Shown piece after piece: positions 1-9,405 of a stretch of 64,000 bases of DNA. The position numbers and the translations under genes were made by a program. The DNA comes from CAVWXT01 sp963759115 (lineage in GTDB: Bacteria; Planctomycetota; Planctomycetia; Pirellulales; Thermoguttaceae), in the NCBI GenBank assembly GCA_963759115.1, contig CAVWXT010000005.1:1488001-1552000 (forward strand), read 5' to 3'. The notes below the pieces were generated by a model. The model was not told the DNA's origin, did not search any database, and saw only the letters and a program-made list of their open reading frames with translations. Positions within the stretch are counted from its first letter, which is position 1. Each line of letters begins with the position of its first letter.

Positions 1-2
1 AG

Positions 3-1166
3 GTGCCATTGCCCTGGCGGATCGGCAACGCGGCCGTGTCGTATGTTGTTTACCTGGGTCAGTCGTTTTGGCCCGCCGGCTTGACGGTGCTGTATCCCCA
101 TCCCGGCTTGGCTCTGTCGGCGTGGAAGGCGACGGCGGCGATCCTGGCGCTGGGAGCGATCTGCGGGATCGTCGTGGCCCTGCGGCGGCGATGTCCGTAC
201 CTGCTGGTGGGCTGGTTTTGGTACTTGGGAATGCTGCTGCCGGTGATCGGGCTCGTGCAGGTGGGACTGCAAGCGAGGGCCGACCGCTACACGTACTTGC
301 CGCAGATCGGGCTCTGCATCGCCATGGCTTGGGGAGCGAATCACGTCACCCAGTCGTGGCCACATCGCGATTTGGTGTGCGGCATTGGAGCGGCGTTGAC
401 GGTGACAACTTTGATGGCATGCGCGTGGCAGCAGACGACCCATTGGCTCAACAGCGAGACGCTATGGAACCGCGCCCTGGCCTGCACCACGGGCAATTAT
501 ACGGCCCATTACAATTTGGGCGTCGCCCTGGCCGACCAAGGCCGACTCGACGCGGCGATCCAGCAGTACCGAGCGGCCGTGCAGGCCAAGCCGGACTACG
601 CCGAGGCCCACTACAACCTGGGCCTGATCCTGGCCAACCGGGGACAAGTCGACGAGGCGATGGAGCACTACCAGGCGGCTGCGGACGTCGCGCCCGACTT
701 CTCGGAGGCGCACAACAAGTTGGGCATCGCGCTGGTCGGCCGCGGGCGCTTCGACGAGGCGATCGCCCATTACCGCGCGGCGATCAAAGCCAAACCCGAC
801 TACGCCGAAGCCCACAACAACCTCGGCAGCGCCTTGGCAAGCAAGGGAGAGGTCACGGAGGCGATGGAGCATTTTCTTGCCGCGTTGGAAATCCAGCCGA
901 ACTATGCCGAGGCGCACAACAACCTCGGCGCGAGTCTGGAAGCGTGCGGAAATGTCGATGAGGCCATCGCCCAATATGAGCAGGCCATCAAGATCAAGCC
1001 CGACTACGCCGAGGCCCACAACAATCTGGGGGCGCTATTGGGCCGGCAGGGAAGTCTTTCGGAAGCGATCGCCCATTTTCGCCGGGCCTTGGAGATTGAC
1101 CCACAACATGCCGGCGCTCGGCGGAATCTGGGCATTGCCGTGGGCCAGCAGGGAGGAGGGTTGTAG
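3..1166 (+). CDS. TPR-repeat membrane protein, C-terminal part (5' end outside window)
   Basis: The reading frame is open at the window edge, so the first codon shown (GTG at 3) is probably internal. The first ~160 residues contain about four hydrophobic segments (around residues 10-30, 41-60, 67-88 and 124-142). About six consecutive 34-residue tetratricopeptide repeats follow (residues ~165-380), with the recurring core AHYNLG / AHNNLG and a closing KPDYAEA helix. This matches the bacterial family with a polytopic membrane domain fused to C-terminal TPRs (TMTC / O-GlcNAc-transferase-like architecture), where the TPRs act as a protein-interaction scaffold. The membrane part is incomplete here, so no catalytic role can be assigned. 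It converges on the next gene, with only 24 bases between the stops. Confidence 0.8.
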   Translation: MPLPWRIGNAAVSYVVYLGQSFWPAGLTVLYPHPGLALSAWKATAAILALGAICGIVVALRRRCPYLLVGWFWYLGMLLPVIGLVQVGLQARADRYTYLPQIGLCIAMAWGANHVTQSWPHRDLVCGIGAALTVTTLMACAWQQTTHWLNSETLWNRALACTTGNYTAHYNLGVALADQGRLDAAIQQYRAAVQAKPDYAEAHYNLGLILANRGQVDEAMEHYQAAADVAPDFSEAHNKLGIALVGRGRFDEAIAHYRAAIKAKPDYAEAHNNLGSALASKGEVTEAMEHFLAALEIQPNYAEAHNNLGASLEACGNVDEAIAQYEQAIKIKPDYAEAHNNLGALLGRQGSLSEAIAHFRRALEIDPQHAGARRNLGIAVGQQGGGL

Positions 1167-1189
1167 CGGCGCAACGTTGTGCCGTTGGA

Positions 1190-2350
1190 CTACCCATACA
1201 CGCAGCGCCGCCCTTCGTCGGCGTAAGCGCGAACGAGTTCCACGTCGGCGTCAAAGAAGTGGTCGGACGGGCAAAGGATGTAGCCGCCACCTTCCCCGGC
1301 CGCCTCAAAACAGCGGCGGACTTCTGCCCGTGTCTGCTCGGGCGTGCAACCTGCCAGAAAATGAAACTGGTCGAACCCGCCGATCAGGCAAACCTTGTCG
1401 CCGATGCGGCGTTTGGCCTCCGCCAGATCCACGTCGCCGCCCATGCCGCGCGGAGTGAAGGTCTCCATCGCGTCGGGTTTCATGGCGGCGAGTCGCTCCA
1501 GCAAGGGCATCATTCCGCCGCAGGTGTGATAGACCACGCGTTGGCCCGCTTCATGGAGGGCCGCGATGATCGGCGCGTCATAGGGCACCACAAATTCATC
1601 GAAGATGGCCGGTGAAATGACGGTCGAGCTGGCGTCGCCGCCGCCGAACTCGATCAGGTCGAAGGCCGCCCCTTTCATCGAACGGACGAACGTCAGCTTG
1701 CGGCGTTGGAGGATCTGCAGCAATTGATGTACCCAGGCCGGATCGTCGAACGTGGCCAGGATCAGCCGCTCGATGCCCACCAGGCAGGCCGCGTCCTGCC
1801 AGCAGCCCGGCTGGCCGAAGACGTCGAAACAGCAGACGTGGCCCCGCGTGATTCCGCGTTGGCCGAAAGCGTCGACCTGGCGATTGACCGCCGGCACGTC
1901 GCACTTGGGGGCCGGGCAGAACTCGCCGATCAACTCGATGTCGGATTTCTGCTTGATTAGCCGCTCCGTGACCCAGGTCGTGTATTGGTTGGACTGGAGC
2001 ACGGTCGACAGTTCGCCCTTGGGGGTCACAAAGCGGTAGCGGCTGGTGGCATACTCGGCGTGAGCGACGGGTTCCGCCAACGCGCGCCAGCGGTCGCTGG
2101 CGATCCAGCGGGCGCCCGAGAAGCCCGGATCGCCCTGAGTCGGCTCGTAGAATTCCCCGGCCGCTTTGTCCGGCCGATGTTCTACGACCCACTGGATCGG
2201 GTCCATTTCAAAATGGTCGAAGAACGCCTGCCGCGAAATGCCGCCCATGTACTTCTGCAAGAAGTACTTCATCACGTGATGGGTCGTCACCGGCAGCCGG
2301 TCGGGCTGGCTCCGCTCCAAGGCACAAATCAGCCGCTGTTTGGGCGTCAT
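1190..2350 (-). CDS. uroporphyrinogen decarboxylase-like (UroD family) protein
   Basis: A 386-residue TIM-barrel protein of the UroD superfamily. It opens with MTPKQRLICALERSQPDRLP, typical of the UroD/MtaA/CmuA methyltransferase branch. It has the YHTCGG motif (around residue 275), whose His and Cys are usual Zn or cofactor ligands in the methyltransferase branch, then a GGFDQFHFL segment and the C-terminal GGGYILCPSDHFFDAD block. The HemE-specific RQAGRS motif near the N-terminus is absent. It is therefore more likely a corrinoid-linked or uncharacterised methyltransferase-type protein than true heme HemE. No partner corrinoid protein is seen nearby. It lies on the same strand as the transporter upstream, separated by an inverted repeat. 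Confidence 0.8.
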   Translation of the reverse strand: MTPKQRLICALERSQPDRLPVTTHHVMKYFLQKYMGGISRQAFFDHFEMDPIQWVVEHRPDKAAGEFYEPTQGDPGFSGARWIASDRWRALAEPVAHAEYATSRYRFVTPKGELSTVLQSNQYTTWVTERLIKQKSDIELIGEFCPAPKCDVPAVNRQVDAFGQRGITRGHVCCFDVFGQPGCWQDAACLVGIERLILATFDDPAWVHQLLQILQRRKLTFVRSMKGAAFDLIEFGGGDASSTVISPAIFDEFVVPYDAPIIAALHEAGQRVVYHTCGGMMPLLERLAAMKPDAMETFTPRGMGGDVDLAEAKRRIGDKVCLIGGFDQFHFLAGCTPEQTRAEVRRCFEAAGEGGGYILCPSDHFFDADVELVRAYADEGRRCVYG

Positions 2351-2361
2351 GTCAACCCTCC

Positions 2362-2458
2362 GGGAAAAAGGGGACAGTCCCCGACCAACCCTCGGTCGGT
2401 GCCCGCCGAAACGGCCCGAAGGGTGCTCCGCACAAATGGGGACTGTCCCCTTTTTCCC
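2362..2458. repeat. inverted repeat with GGGGACAGTCCCC / GGGGACTGTCCCC arms
   Basis: Two perfect 21-base inverted arms (2362-2382 and 2438-2458) are separated by 55 bases. Each arm combines an A5 or T5 run with a GGGGAC(A/T)GTCCCC core. It fills the gap between the transporter stop and the UroD-like start. Related GGGACAGTCCC copies occur at 19674-19754 and 52271-52345, so this is a dispersed repeat family. It could also act as a bidirectional terminator, because each arm carries the U-run on one strand. Confidence 0.75.
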
Positions 2459-2461
2459 ATG

Positions 2462-3838
2462 TCAGTCCTCGATGCCGAGCCGCTTCTGCAGTTCTTCCAG
2501 CGAGATGCCCATCGTCTCGGGGAGGAACTTCCAGAGCAGGACGAAGAAGATCACCATCATGCAGCCGTAGAAGGCGAAGGCGGCGTAGGCACAGCCTTGG
2601 CCGGCGATGACGGGAAACGACCAACTCACAAGCAGATTGAACACCCACATCACGCAGCAGGCCACGGCCGAGCCCGAGGCCCGCACGGCATTGGGGAACA
2701 GTTCGTTGATGCACGCCCAGATCACCGCACCCACCGCGTAGGCATGGCTGCTCTGGATGCCCATCAAGGCCACCAGCACGGGCCAGCCTTGGGTGTTGGT
2801 GTAGAAGACCCACGCTGCCAGCGCGTGGGAAATGACGAACGTCACGCAGCCGACCAGCAAGAGGGCCTTGCGGCCCACCCGGTCGATAAGCACCAGCCCC
2901 ACCAAAGTCATAGTCAGGTTCGTCAGGCCAATGATGACCGTTCGCCCTAGCGAGTCGGCCTCGTCATAGCCCGCCATGGCAAAGATGCGGGGCGTGTAGT
3001 AGGCGATTGCGTTGATGCCGTCCAACTGCCCGAAGGCGGCGATCATGCAGGCCAACAAGAGCGGCCGGAGATACTTCCGCTGAAAGAGGTGTTGGTGCCC
3101 GACGCGGCGCTCCTCGCGGAGCGACTCGACGATCTCGACCGTCTCGCGAGCGGGATCGGCGTTTCCGAAGCGGGCCAGCACCTCTGTGGCCTCCGCCTCG
3201 CGTCCCTGCCGGACCAGCCAGCGCGGGCTTTCGGGAATGAAGACGACAGTCAGCAGGAAAGCCACCGAGGGGACAATCATGATACCCAGCATCCACCGCC
3301 ACACGTCGGCATGACCCGCCCCGAGGAACCAGGCTACCACGTAGTTCGACAGGTACGCGGCCACGAAACCGAGTACGATGTTCAACTGGCTTGTGGCCGT
3401 TAGCAGTCCGCGACGCTTGGCCGGCGCAATCTCGGAGATGTACATGGGCGAGGCCACCGAAGCGCCGCCGACGGCCAGCCCGCCCAGGAAGCGGAAGAAC
3501 AGCAGGGCATACCAGTCCCAGGCCAGCGCGCAGCCGACCGCCGAGATGAGGAACGTGACGGCCAGCACCGCCAATACCTTCCGCCGCCCCCACCAGTCGG
3601 ATGGGCGGCCCACCATGAACGATCCGAACATCGTCCCGATCAGGGCGATGGAAACGGTGAAGCCCCAGAGGCCGTCGCTCAAGTGGAAAACGCCGACCAG
3701 CGACTTTTCGGTGCCCGAAATCACGCCCGTATCGAAGCCGAACAGGAATGAGCCGAGCGCCGCGACGACCGTGCTCGTCCACAACAAAACCTCGCCGTGC
3801 CGCGACACCGTCGTCCGATTGGGGGCATCCATCGACAT
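2462..3838 (-). CDS. sugar porter family MFS transporter
   Basis: A 458-residue protein with 12 predicted membrane segments. Sugar-porter signatures are visible: FGFDTGVISG in helix 1, GRPSDWWGRRK in the loop between helices 2 and 3, PESPRWL after helix 6, GQLDGINAIAYY in helix 7 (a variant of the QQxSGxN sugar-binding motif), DRVGRK after helix 8 and FLPETMG at the C-terminus. It probably imports a monosaccharide by proton symport at the inner membrane. The start at 3838 (MSMDAPNR) was chosen because the open frame upstream runs into the next gene and has no transporter character. The Gln-to-Leu change in the QQ motif may alter substrate range. The substrate cannot be told from sequence. Confidence 0.88.
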   Translation of the reverse strand: MSMDAPNRTTVSRHGEVLLWTSTVVAALGSFLFGFDTGVISGTEKSLVGVFHLSDGLWGFTVSIALIGTMFGSFMVGRPSDWWGRRKVLAVLAVTFLISAVGCALAWDWYALLFFRFLGGLAVGGASVASPMYISEIAPAKRRGLLTATSQLNIVLGFVAAYLSNYVVAWFLGAGHADVWRWMLGIMIVPSVAFLLTVVFIPESPRWLVRQGREAEATEVLARFGNADPARETVEIVESLREERRVGHQHLFQRKYLRPLLLACMIAAFGQLDGINAIAYYTPRIFAMAGYDEADSLGRTVIIGLTNLTMTLVGLVLIDRVGRKALLLVGCVTFVISHALAAWVFYTNTQGWPVLVALMGIQSSHAYAVGAVIWACINELFPNAVRASGSAVACCVMWVFNLLVSWSFPVIAGQGCAYAAFAFYGCMMVIFFVLLWKFLPETMGISLEELQKRLGIED

Positions 3839-3926
3839 CGTTGTCCTCGCTGGCTTGAAAGGAATGAGAAGGATTGATGATTGCGGCTGATGGGTGAATC
3901 TGACCATTATCGGGACAGAGCGTCCG

Positions 3927-4430
3927 CTAGTCCAGCCGATAGAGGCCCTCGGCCCGGTCTTCGTGGCGGATTTCATCGACCGGGCCGCGCTTGCCGGGGC
4001 CGGCGTAGAGACGATTCGGCGCGTTGAACACCCAACCAGGCGACGGGCCGACGTTCTTATAGGCATGAACCACGCCCGGCGGCACGATCACGCTCTGCCG
4101 GTTCGACGCGCCAACGGCCGCGCGGATGCGGTGGCCGCGGGTGGGCGAATCGGGCCGCACGTCCCAGAGGTAGAGCAGGAACTCGCCCGGCCCCACGAAG
4201 GCGAAGTAATCCGTCTGGTCGACGTGCTCGTGCGGCCCCCGGGCCACCTCGGGCAGCGTTTCGCTCACGTAGGACATCACGGGATGCTGCTCGACGGGCA
4301 GGTTGTCCTCGCGATACAGCTCCGTCAACCAGCCGCGTTGGTCCTTGTACAAGGAAAGCGGTCGGAAGATCACCCCGTCGATAGGACCGTCCACGAAACC
4401 CGCAGGGTTTGCCGTCGCATCAACTGGCAT
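3927..4430 (-). CDS. dTDP-4-dehydrorhamnose 3,5-epimerase-like cupin
   Basis: A 167-residue RmlC-like cupin. The motifs DQRGWLTELYRED near the N-terminus, RGPHEHVDQTDYFAF in the centre and IVPPGVVHAYKN towards the C-terminus match the dTDP-sugar epimerase fold, with the His in HEHVDQ as candidate catalytic base. It is slightly shorter than classical RmlC (~180 residues) and has no rml neighbours, so it may act on another nucleotide-keto sugar. It lies just upstream of, and on the same strand as, the sugar porter (88 bases apart), which suggests co-transcription. Confidence 0.8.
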   Translation of the reverse strand: MPVDATANPAGFVDGPIDGVIFRPLSLYKDQRGWLTELYREDNLPVEQHPVMSYVSETLPEVARGPHEHVDQTDYFAFVGPGEFLLYLWDVRPDSPTRGHRIRAAVGASNRQSVIVPPGVVHAYKNVGPSPGWVFNAPNRLYAGPGKRGPVDEIRHEDRAEGLYRLD

Positions 4431-4655
4431 GGGCTGTTCCTTTCGGCTTTCTTCGGCATCTGTGGCGCACTGCCAGTTTACCAGCCGGTCGAAGCTAGGG
4501 ACAGATGGATTTGTCGGAGGCCGCCGTCAGGCTCTGTGCCGTAATGGCTATGCAGTTTGACACGTCGTTCCGCGTCATTACAATAGTGGGCGGATGAGTC
4601 GGACGGCCGCCAAGAGCCATACCACTGCCTGCCCTCGCGCGAAAGAGATCCCTCA

Positions 4656-6554
4656 ATGAACAAGCCAACATGGCACACACTCATAGCCTGTGCCGCGACC
4701 CTGTCGTTGACGCCGCTGGCTGCAACCCGTGCCGCCGACTTCCACGTCGCTCTGGGCGGCAACGATACCAGCCCCGGCGCCCAGGCGTCTCCGCTCCGCA
4801 CCATCCAGCGGGCTGCCGATCTCGCGCAGCCGGGCGACGTGATCACCGTGCATGAAGGCGTCTACCGCGAACGCATCACGCCGCCGCGCGGAGGCGAGTC
4901 CGACCAGAAACGCATTGTCTATCAGGCGGCGCCGGGCGAGAAGGTCGAGATCAAGGGATCGGAAATCGTCAAGACCTGGGTGAAGGTGCAGGACGACATT
5001 TGGAAAGTGACGCTGCCGAATTCCTTCTTCGGCGGGTTCAATCCCTACGGCGACCTCATCCACGGCGACTGGTTCAATCCCAAGGGCCGGCAGCATCACA
5101 CGGGAGCCGTCTACCTGAACGGCGAGTGGCTGACCGAAGCCGCCACGCTGGACGCCGTTCTGCAGCCCGCGGGCGGTACGCCGCATTGGTTTGGGCAAGT
5201 CGATAGGGACAACACCACGATCTCGGCGCAGTTTCCCGGCTCCAACCCCAACGAGCAACTCGTTGAGATCAATGTGCGCCGGACCGTGCTCTACCCGGAC
5301 AGGCCGGGCAGGAACTACATCACCGTGCGCGGCTTCACGCTGCGTCACGCGGCCACGCCGTGGGCGCCGCCCACCGCAGAGCAGATCGGCCTGATCGGCA
5401 CGCATTGGAGCAAAGGCTGGATCATCGAGAACAACGTAATCAGCCACTCGATTTGTTCCGGAATCGCGCTGGGAAAATACGGCGACCAGTGGGATAACAC
5501 GTCGGCCGACACGGCTGAGGGCTATGTCAAGACCATCGAGCGCACCTTGCAGAACGGCTGGAACAAGGACACCATCGGCCATCACGTCGTTCGCAACAAC
5601 ACCATCTCGAACTGCGAACAGACGGGCATCGTCGGCAGCCTGGGCGCCGCCTTCAGCGTCGTCAGCGGCAACATCATTCACGATATCCACGTGCGGAAGT
5701 TGTTTTCGGGCGCCGAGATGGCGGGCATCAAGTTCCACGCCGCCATCGACGTCACCATCCGCAACAACCACATCTACCGCACCTGCCGCGGACTCTGGCT
5801 GGACTGGATGGCGCAAGGCACGCGCATCTCAGGGAACTTGTTCCACGACAACGCCGCGGACGATCTATTTGTCGAAGTGGATCATGGGCCGTTCTTGGTT
5901 GACAACAACTTGTTCCTCTCCCGAGTCAACCTGTTCGACAGGTCCGAAGGGGGCGCGTACGTACACAATCTGCTGACCGGGAGAATCGTCAGTTGGCCGG
6001 AACTCGGACGCTCTACGCCGTACCATCCGCCGCACTCCACGGCCTTGGCCGGACTGAGCAAGACCAAAGGCGGCGACAACCGTTTCTACAACAACATCCT
6101 GGTCGGCAAAGGCGAGTCCTCGTCCGCCGCCGGCACGCCCGCCAGCACCAATCCGCAGCGTACCGAGGGCTATGGGCTGTGGATGTATGACGCCCGCGAG
6201 TTTCCGTTGCAAACCGGCGGCAACGTGTTTTACAACGGCGCGAGGCCCTACTCCAAAGAAGCGAGGCCTGTCTTGCAGGCAGCGGTTGACCCCGAGCTGA
6301 AACTCGTGGAGGAAGGTCAGCACGTGTATCTCCACGTGACGTTGGGGCAGGCGGTGCAGAACTCGAATGCCACGCTCGTGACCACGGACCTGCTGGGCAA
6401 GGCCAAGATTCCGGGACTGCCCTTCGAGAATCCCGATGGCTCGCCGTTGAAGATCGACACCGATTACTTCGGCAAGAGAAGGCACGAAGCGAGCCCAACG
6501 CCTGGACCGTTCGAGAATCCCGGGGCCGGCCCACTCGTCTTGAAAGTGTGGTAG
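4656..6554 (+). CDS. secreted right-handed parallel beta-helix protein
   Basis: A 632-residue protein with an N-terminal signal peptide (hydrophobic stretch ending near ATRAADFHV, about residue 27). The mature start HVALGGNDTSPGAQASPLRT and AADLAQPGDVITVHEGVYRE is the DUF1565-type opening of parallel beta-helix proteins. Asn/Gly-rich coils such as NNVISHS, NNTISNCEQTGI, GNIIHDI, NNHIYRTCRGLWLD and GNLFHDN follow at roughly 20-25-residue spacing through residues ~260-420. Such proteins are usually polysaccharide lyases, epimerases or polysaccharide-binding proteins in the periplasm or outside the cell. No catalytic signature of a named lyase family is recognised, so the substrate is unknown. 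Confidence 0.82.
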   Translation: MNKPTWHTLIACAATLSLTPLAATRAADFHVALGGNDTSPGAQASPLRTIQRAADLAQPGDVITVHEGVYRERITPPRGGESDQKRIVYQAAPGEKVEIKGSEIVKTWVKVQDDIWKVTLPNSFFGGFNPYGDLIHGDWFNPKGRQHHTGAVYLNGEWLTEAATLDAVLQPAGGTPHWFGQVDRDNTTISAQFPGSNPNEQLVEINVRRTVLYPDRPGRNYITVRGFTLRHAATPWAPPTAEQIGLIGTHWSKGWIIENNVISHSICSGIALGKYGDQWDNTSADTAEGYVKTIERTLQNGWNKDTIGHHVVRNNTISNCEQTGIVGSLGAAFSVVSGNIIHDIHVRKLFSGAEMAGIKFHAAIDVTIRNNHIYRTCRGLWLDWMAQGTRISGNLFHDNAADDLFVEVDHGPFLVDNNLFLSRVNLFDRSEGGAYVHNLLTGRIVSWPELGRSTPYHPPHSTALAGLSKTKGGDNRFYNNILVGKGESSSAAGTPASTNPQRTEGYGLWMYDAREFPLQTGGNVFYNGARPYSKEARPVLQAAVDPELKLVEEGQHVYLHVTLGQAVQNSNATLVTTDLLGKAKIPGLPFENPDGSPLKIDTDYFGKRRHEASPTPGPFENPGAGPLVLKVW

Positions 6555-6614
6555 CGGCGGACGGACGGCAGGACGTCGCCGTGCATCTGAGGCACGAACC
6601 GGCCTGGTCGGCGC

Positions 6615-7217
6615 CTAGGCCGCCGGCCGTTTGGCGGCGTAGAGGTAGGGGTTCATCGTCGGGTCGTTGTACATCTTGAACTGGCGGTAGACTTTCAGCC
6701 GCTTGCGGCCCGTGAAGATGTCGTCGAGCAACTCGCCCAGAGACGTGAGGAGGTCGCGCTGCTGTTCGCGGAGAACATCCAGCCGGACCTTGGCTTTGGC
6801 GATGTGATCCTCGGCGGCGCCGATCCGGCAGGACTGCTCCTCCATGTGGTACAAACGCAGCGCCAGGATCGAAAGCCGATCGATCACGCTGCCGGGCGTT
6901 TCGGTATTGAGCCGCGCCTCGGGCCGGACTTGCACCCGCGCGGCCGACAAGTCGGCGATCAGCGCGTCGTCCAACCGCTCGATCAGATCGTTCCGCTGTT
7001 GGTTGAGCTTGTCGATCGCCCGCTTCACCGCCGCCAGATCGGCGCTGCTGGCGTTGGGACTGCGGGCGGCGTCCTCCCGGTGCCAGAGGCGGAAGTTCTG
7101 CTGGTGCTGGAGACAGACGAGGCGGAGAAACCCCTCATAGGGGTTATCGATCTCCTGCTCATGCCACCGCGCAACGGTCGCCTCGTGAAGGTCGCGGATC
7201 GTTTCCACAGCGATCAT
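6615..7217 (-). CDS. DUF4254 domain protein
   Basis: A 200-residue soluble, mostly helical protein with the DUF4254 pattern: an N-terminal HEQEIDNPYEGFLRLVCLQHQ block, the LWHREDAARSP segment, and a long helical C-terminus ending in FTGRKRLKVYRQFKMYNDP. In other bacteria this family often lies beside LPS or glycosyltransferase genes, but its activity is unknown. It is transcribed towards the beta-helix gene and has no operon partner here. Confidence 0.8.
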   Translation of the reverse strand: MIAVETIRDLHEATVARWHEQEIDNPYEGFLRLVCLQHQQNFRLWHREDAARSPNASSADLAAVKRAIDKLNQQRNDLIERLDDALIADLSAARVQVRPEARLNTETPGSVIDRLSILALRLYHMEEQSCRIGAAEDHIAKAKVRLDVLREQQRDLLTSLGELLDDIFTGRKRLKVYRQFKMYNDPTMNPYLYAAKRPAA

Positions 7218-7324
7218 GGGCCTGTCTCCCTTCTCGGAACGGATCGGGGGCTGGTAGAATAGCGATTGAAGGGATTCGCGGCAAGATGAAAAGCGGCACG
7301 ATAACGAGCTGAAAGGATCGAATT

Positions 7325-8327
7325 ATGGCACAGGCACCAACGTCGGCGCGGCGTCGTTTTCTTCGCTGGCGCACGTTGCTGGCGGCAGCCCTCGTGATCG
7401 CCGGCGGCCTGATCGCGGCAGCGTGGGTCTTCTCGGTCGACCACACTCCCAACGGCAACGCGGCCGAGGCCGACTCTCCGCTGAAACACTTCGACGGGGC
7501 TCGGGCTTATGAGTCGCTCAAGCAGCTCTGCGCGATCGGGCCGCGTCCCAGCGGCTCGCCCGGCATGGAGGCCCAGCAGAAGCTGCTGGTGGAGCATTTT
7601 CAGAAGCTCGGCGGAAAGGTCGAGCTCCAGCGGTTTCGCGTGCCGCATCCGCAGAACGGTTCGGAAGTGCCGATGACGAATATCCTGGTTCACTGGCACC
7701 CGGAGAGCACCGCCCGCATCGTCCTGTGCGGCCATTACGACACGTTGCCTTTCCCGATGGAGGACCCGGAGAACCCGCTGGGCACGTTCGTCGGCGCCAA
7801 CGACAACGCCAGCGGCGTGGCCGTGCTGATGGAGATGGCCCACGACATGCCCACGCTCAAGTGCAAGTACGGCATCGACTTCCTGCTGTTGGACGGCGAG
7901 GAGTTCCGCTTCAGCAAACAGGACCGCTTCTTCCTGGGGTCGGAATACTTCGCCCGCGAGTACGCGAAGAAGCAAGCCCCGCTATCACTACCGCTGGGGC
8001 GTGCTGCTGGACATGGTGGGCAAGGCCGACCTGCAGATCGGCCAGGAAGGCAACAGCCTGTGGTGGAAGGACACCCGGCCGCTGGTCATGGAGATCTGGG
8101 CCACCGCGGCGCGGCTGGGCGTGCGGGAGTTCGTGCCGAAGAAGCTGCACGAAGTCGAGGACGACCACCTCATGCTGCACAACATCGGCCACATCTCCTG
8201 CATCGACCTGATCGACTTCGACTACCCTCCCTGGCACACCCAAGGCGACACGCCCGACAAGTGCTCGGCCCTGAGTCTGGCCAAGGTGGGCTGGGTGCTC
8301 GAGGAATGGCTGAAAACGGCCAAGTAA
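7325..8327 (+). CDS. membrane-anchored M28 family zinc peptidase / glutaminyl-cyclase-like (one frame break)
   Basis: Residues ~18-37 form a single hydrophobic anchor after an Arg-rich start. The M28 fold follows, with visible metal ligands: CGHYDTLP (His and Asp), GANDNASGVAVL (bridging Asp), LLDGEEF (Glu pair) and, after the frame break, YPPWHTQGDTPDK (C-terminal His). The last motif resembles secretory glutaminyl cyclases as much as aminopeptidases. The frame changes near 7979, in a run of four C, where the continuation RYHYRWGVLLDMVG is read one base later. Removing one base gives exactly 334 codons. Without correction, the frame runs on as nonsense past 8327. Either a consensus insertion or a real mutation would explain it. 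Confidence 0.8.
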
Positions 8328-8346
8328 CCGCCAAGCCGCCGCCACT

Positions 8347-9405
8347 CTACGCTTCCTCGCGGACAGCGGAAAAGACCTCCAAGTTGCCCGCCAACACGTC
8401 GGCCAGCGGCCGCGTAATCGGAATCCGGCCCAACACGATACGCACCACCGCCGTGATCGGGGTTGCCAGAAACGCGCCGATGATGCCCCAGATCATGCCG
8501 AAGAAGATCAATGCCAAGAGAATCACCACCGGGTGCAGGTCCAGCGCGTGCCCCTGGACCCTCGGCTGCACGAAACTGCCGATGACGAACTGCATGGCCG
8601 CCGGGATGACAATCGCCAACACCTTGGCGGTGACCGAGAGGTCGGGACTCAACAGAATCACCGGCAGGGGCAAGAGCGAGGCGATGATCGCTCCGATGCT
8701 GGGCACGAAGTTCAACAGGAAGGCCAGCAGGGCGAACACCCAGGCAAACTCCACACCCAACAGCGCCAGCGTCAGCCCGAGCAGCAGGCCCGTCACCGCC
8801 GAAAGAAAGATCGTGCTCACGATGTAGCTTTTCACGCTCGTTTCGATCTGGGCCAGCAGGTCGCCGGAAGGCCGCGGGTCGGGCCTGCGGCCCAGCAGGA
8901 GGAAGAGCATGAAAATCATCACCAGCGCCCCGTTGGAGACCACGTTGGTGGCCTCGCTGAGCACGGCCGATACCAGCCCCCAACCGGCGCCCTCTTGGGC
9001 GGCCAGAAACGTGCGGATTTGTTCGGCGTCGGTCCTGATTCCCAACCGTTCCAGCGGCTCCGACCAGTTGAGGCGTTCCGTGATCTCCTGGAATTGCTTT
9101 TCGTAGTCTTGCAGCTTCCGCGAGGCGCCGCTGATCGACGAGGCCACCACCGAGCCGCAGAGTGCCAAAACCATCAGTGCCAGGACCACGGCCGACACGA
9201 TCGCCAGCCCCCGCGGCAACCGCAAGTACCGTCGCTGGGCGTCGATCACGGGAGTCAGGCAATAGGTGAGAAGCACCGCCAGCACGAACGGAACCAGCAC
9301 TGGCCGCAGGAAGTACAGGGCCACTCCCACCGCCATCAGCGTGAGCGCCACGAGGCAGAGGGTCTGCATGCGCTGATAGGTACGGGCCTCATTGCGTTTC
9401 GTCAT
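8347..9405 (-). CDS. AI-2E family transporter (PF01594-type)
   Basis: A 352-residue polytopic protein. It starts MTKRNEARTYQRM, then paired N-terminal helices (LVALTLMAVGVALYFLRPVLVPFVLAVLLTY), a polar periplasmic region, and a C-terminal helical bundle with GLTLALLGVEFAWVFALLAF and FVPSIGAIIASLLPLP. The NFVPSIG motif and the late LALIFFGMIWGIIGAFLATP segment are hallmarks of the AI-2E/YdiK/PerM permease family. Members have been linked to autoinducer-2 export or Na+/H+ antiport, and substrate prediction is unreliable. The ATG at 9405 was chosen because the upstream open frame is low-complexity and not membrane-like. Confidence 0.85.
   Translation of the reverse strand: MTKRNEARTYQRMQTLCLVALTLMAVGVALYFLRPVLVPFVLAVLLTYCLTPVIDAQRRYLRLPRGLAIVSAVVLALMVLALCGSVVASSISGASRKLQDYEKQFQEITERLNWSEPLERLGIRTDAEQIRTFLAAQEGAGWGLVSAVLSEATNVVSNGALVMIFMLFLLLGRRPDPRPSGDLLAQIETSVKSYIVSTIFLSAVTGLLLGLTLALLGVEFAWVFALLAFLLNFVPSIGAIIASLLPLPVILLSPDLSVTAKVLAIVIPAAMQFVIGSFVQPRVQGHALDLHPVVILLALIFFGMIWGIIGAFLATPITAVVRIVLGRIPITRPLADVLAGNLEVFSAVREEA

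Noticed and set aside
1190..2350. UroD-like gene as hemE
   Set aside because: The HemE-specific N-terminal Arg motif is missing and no heme genes are near; the methyltransferase-type branch fits better.
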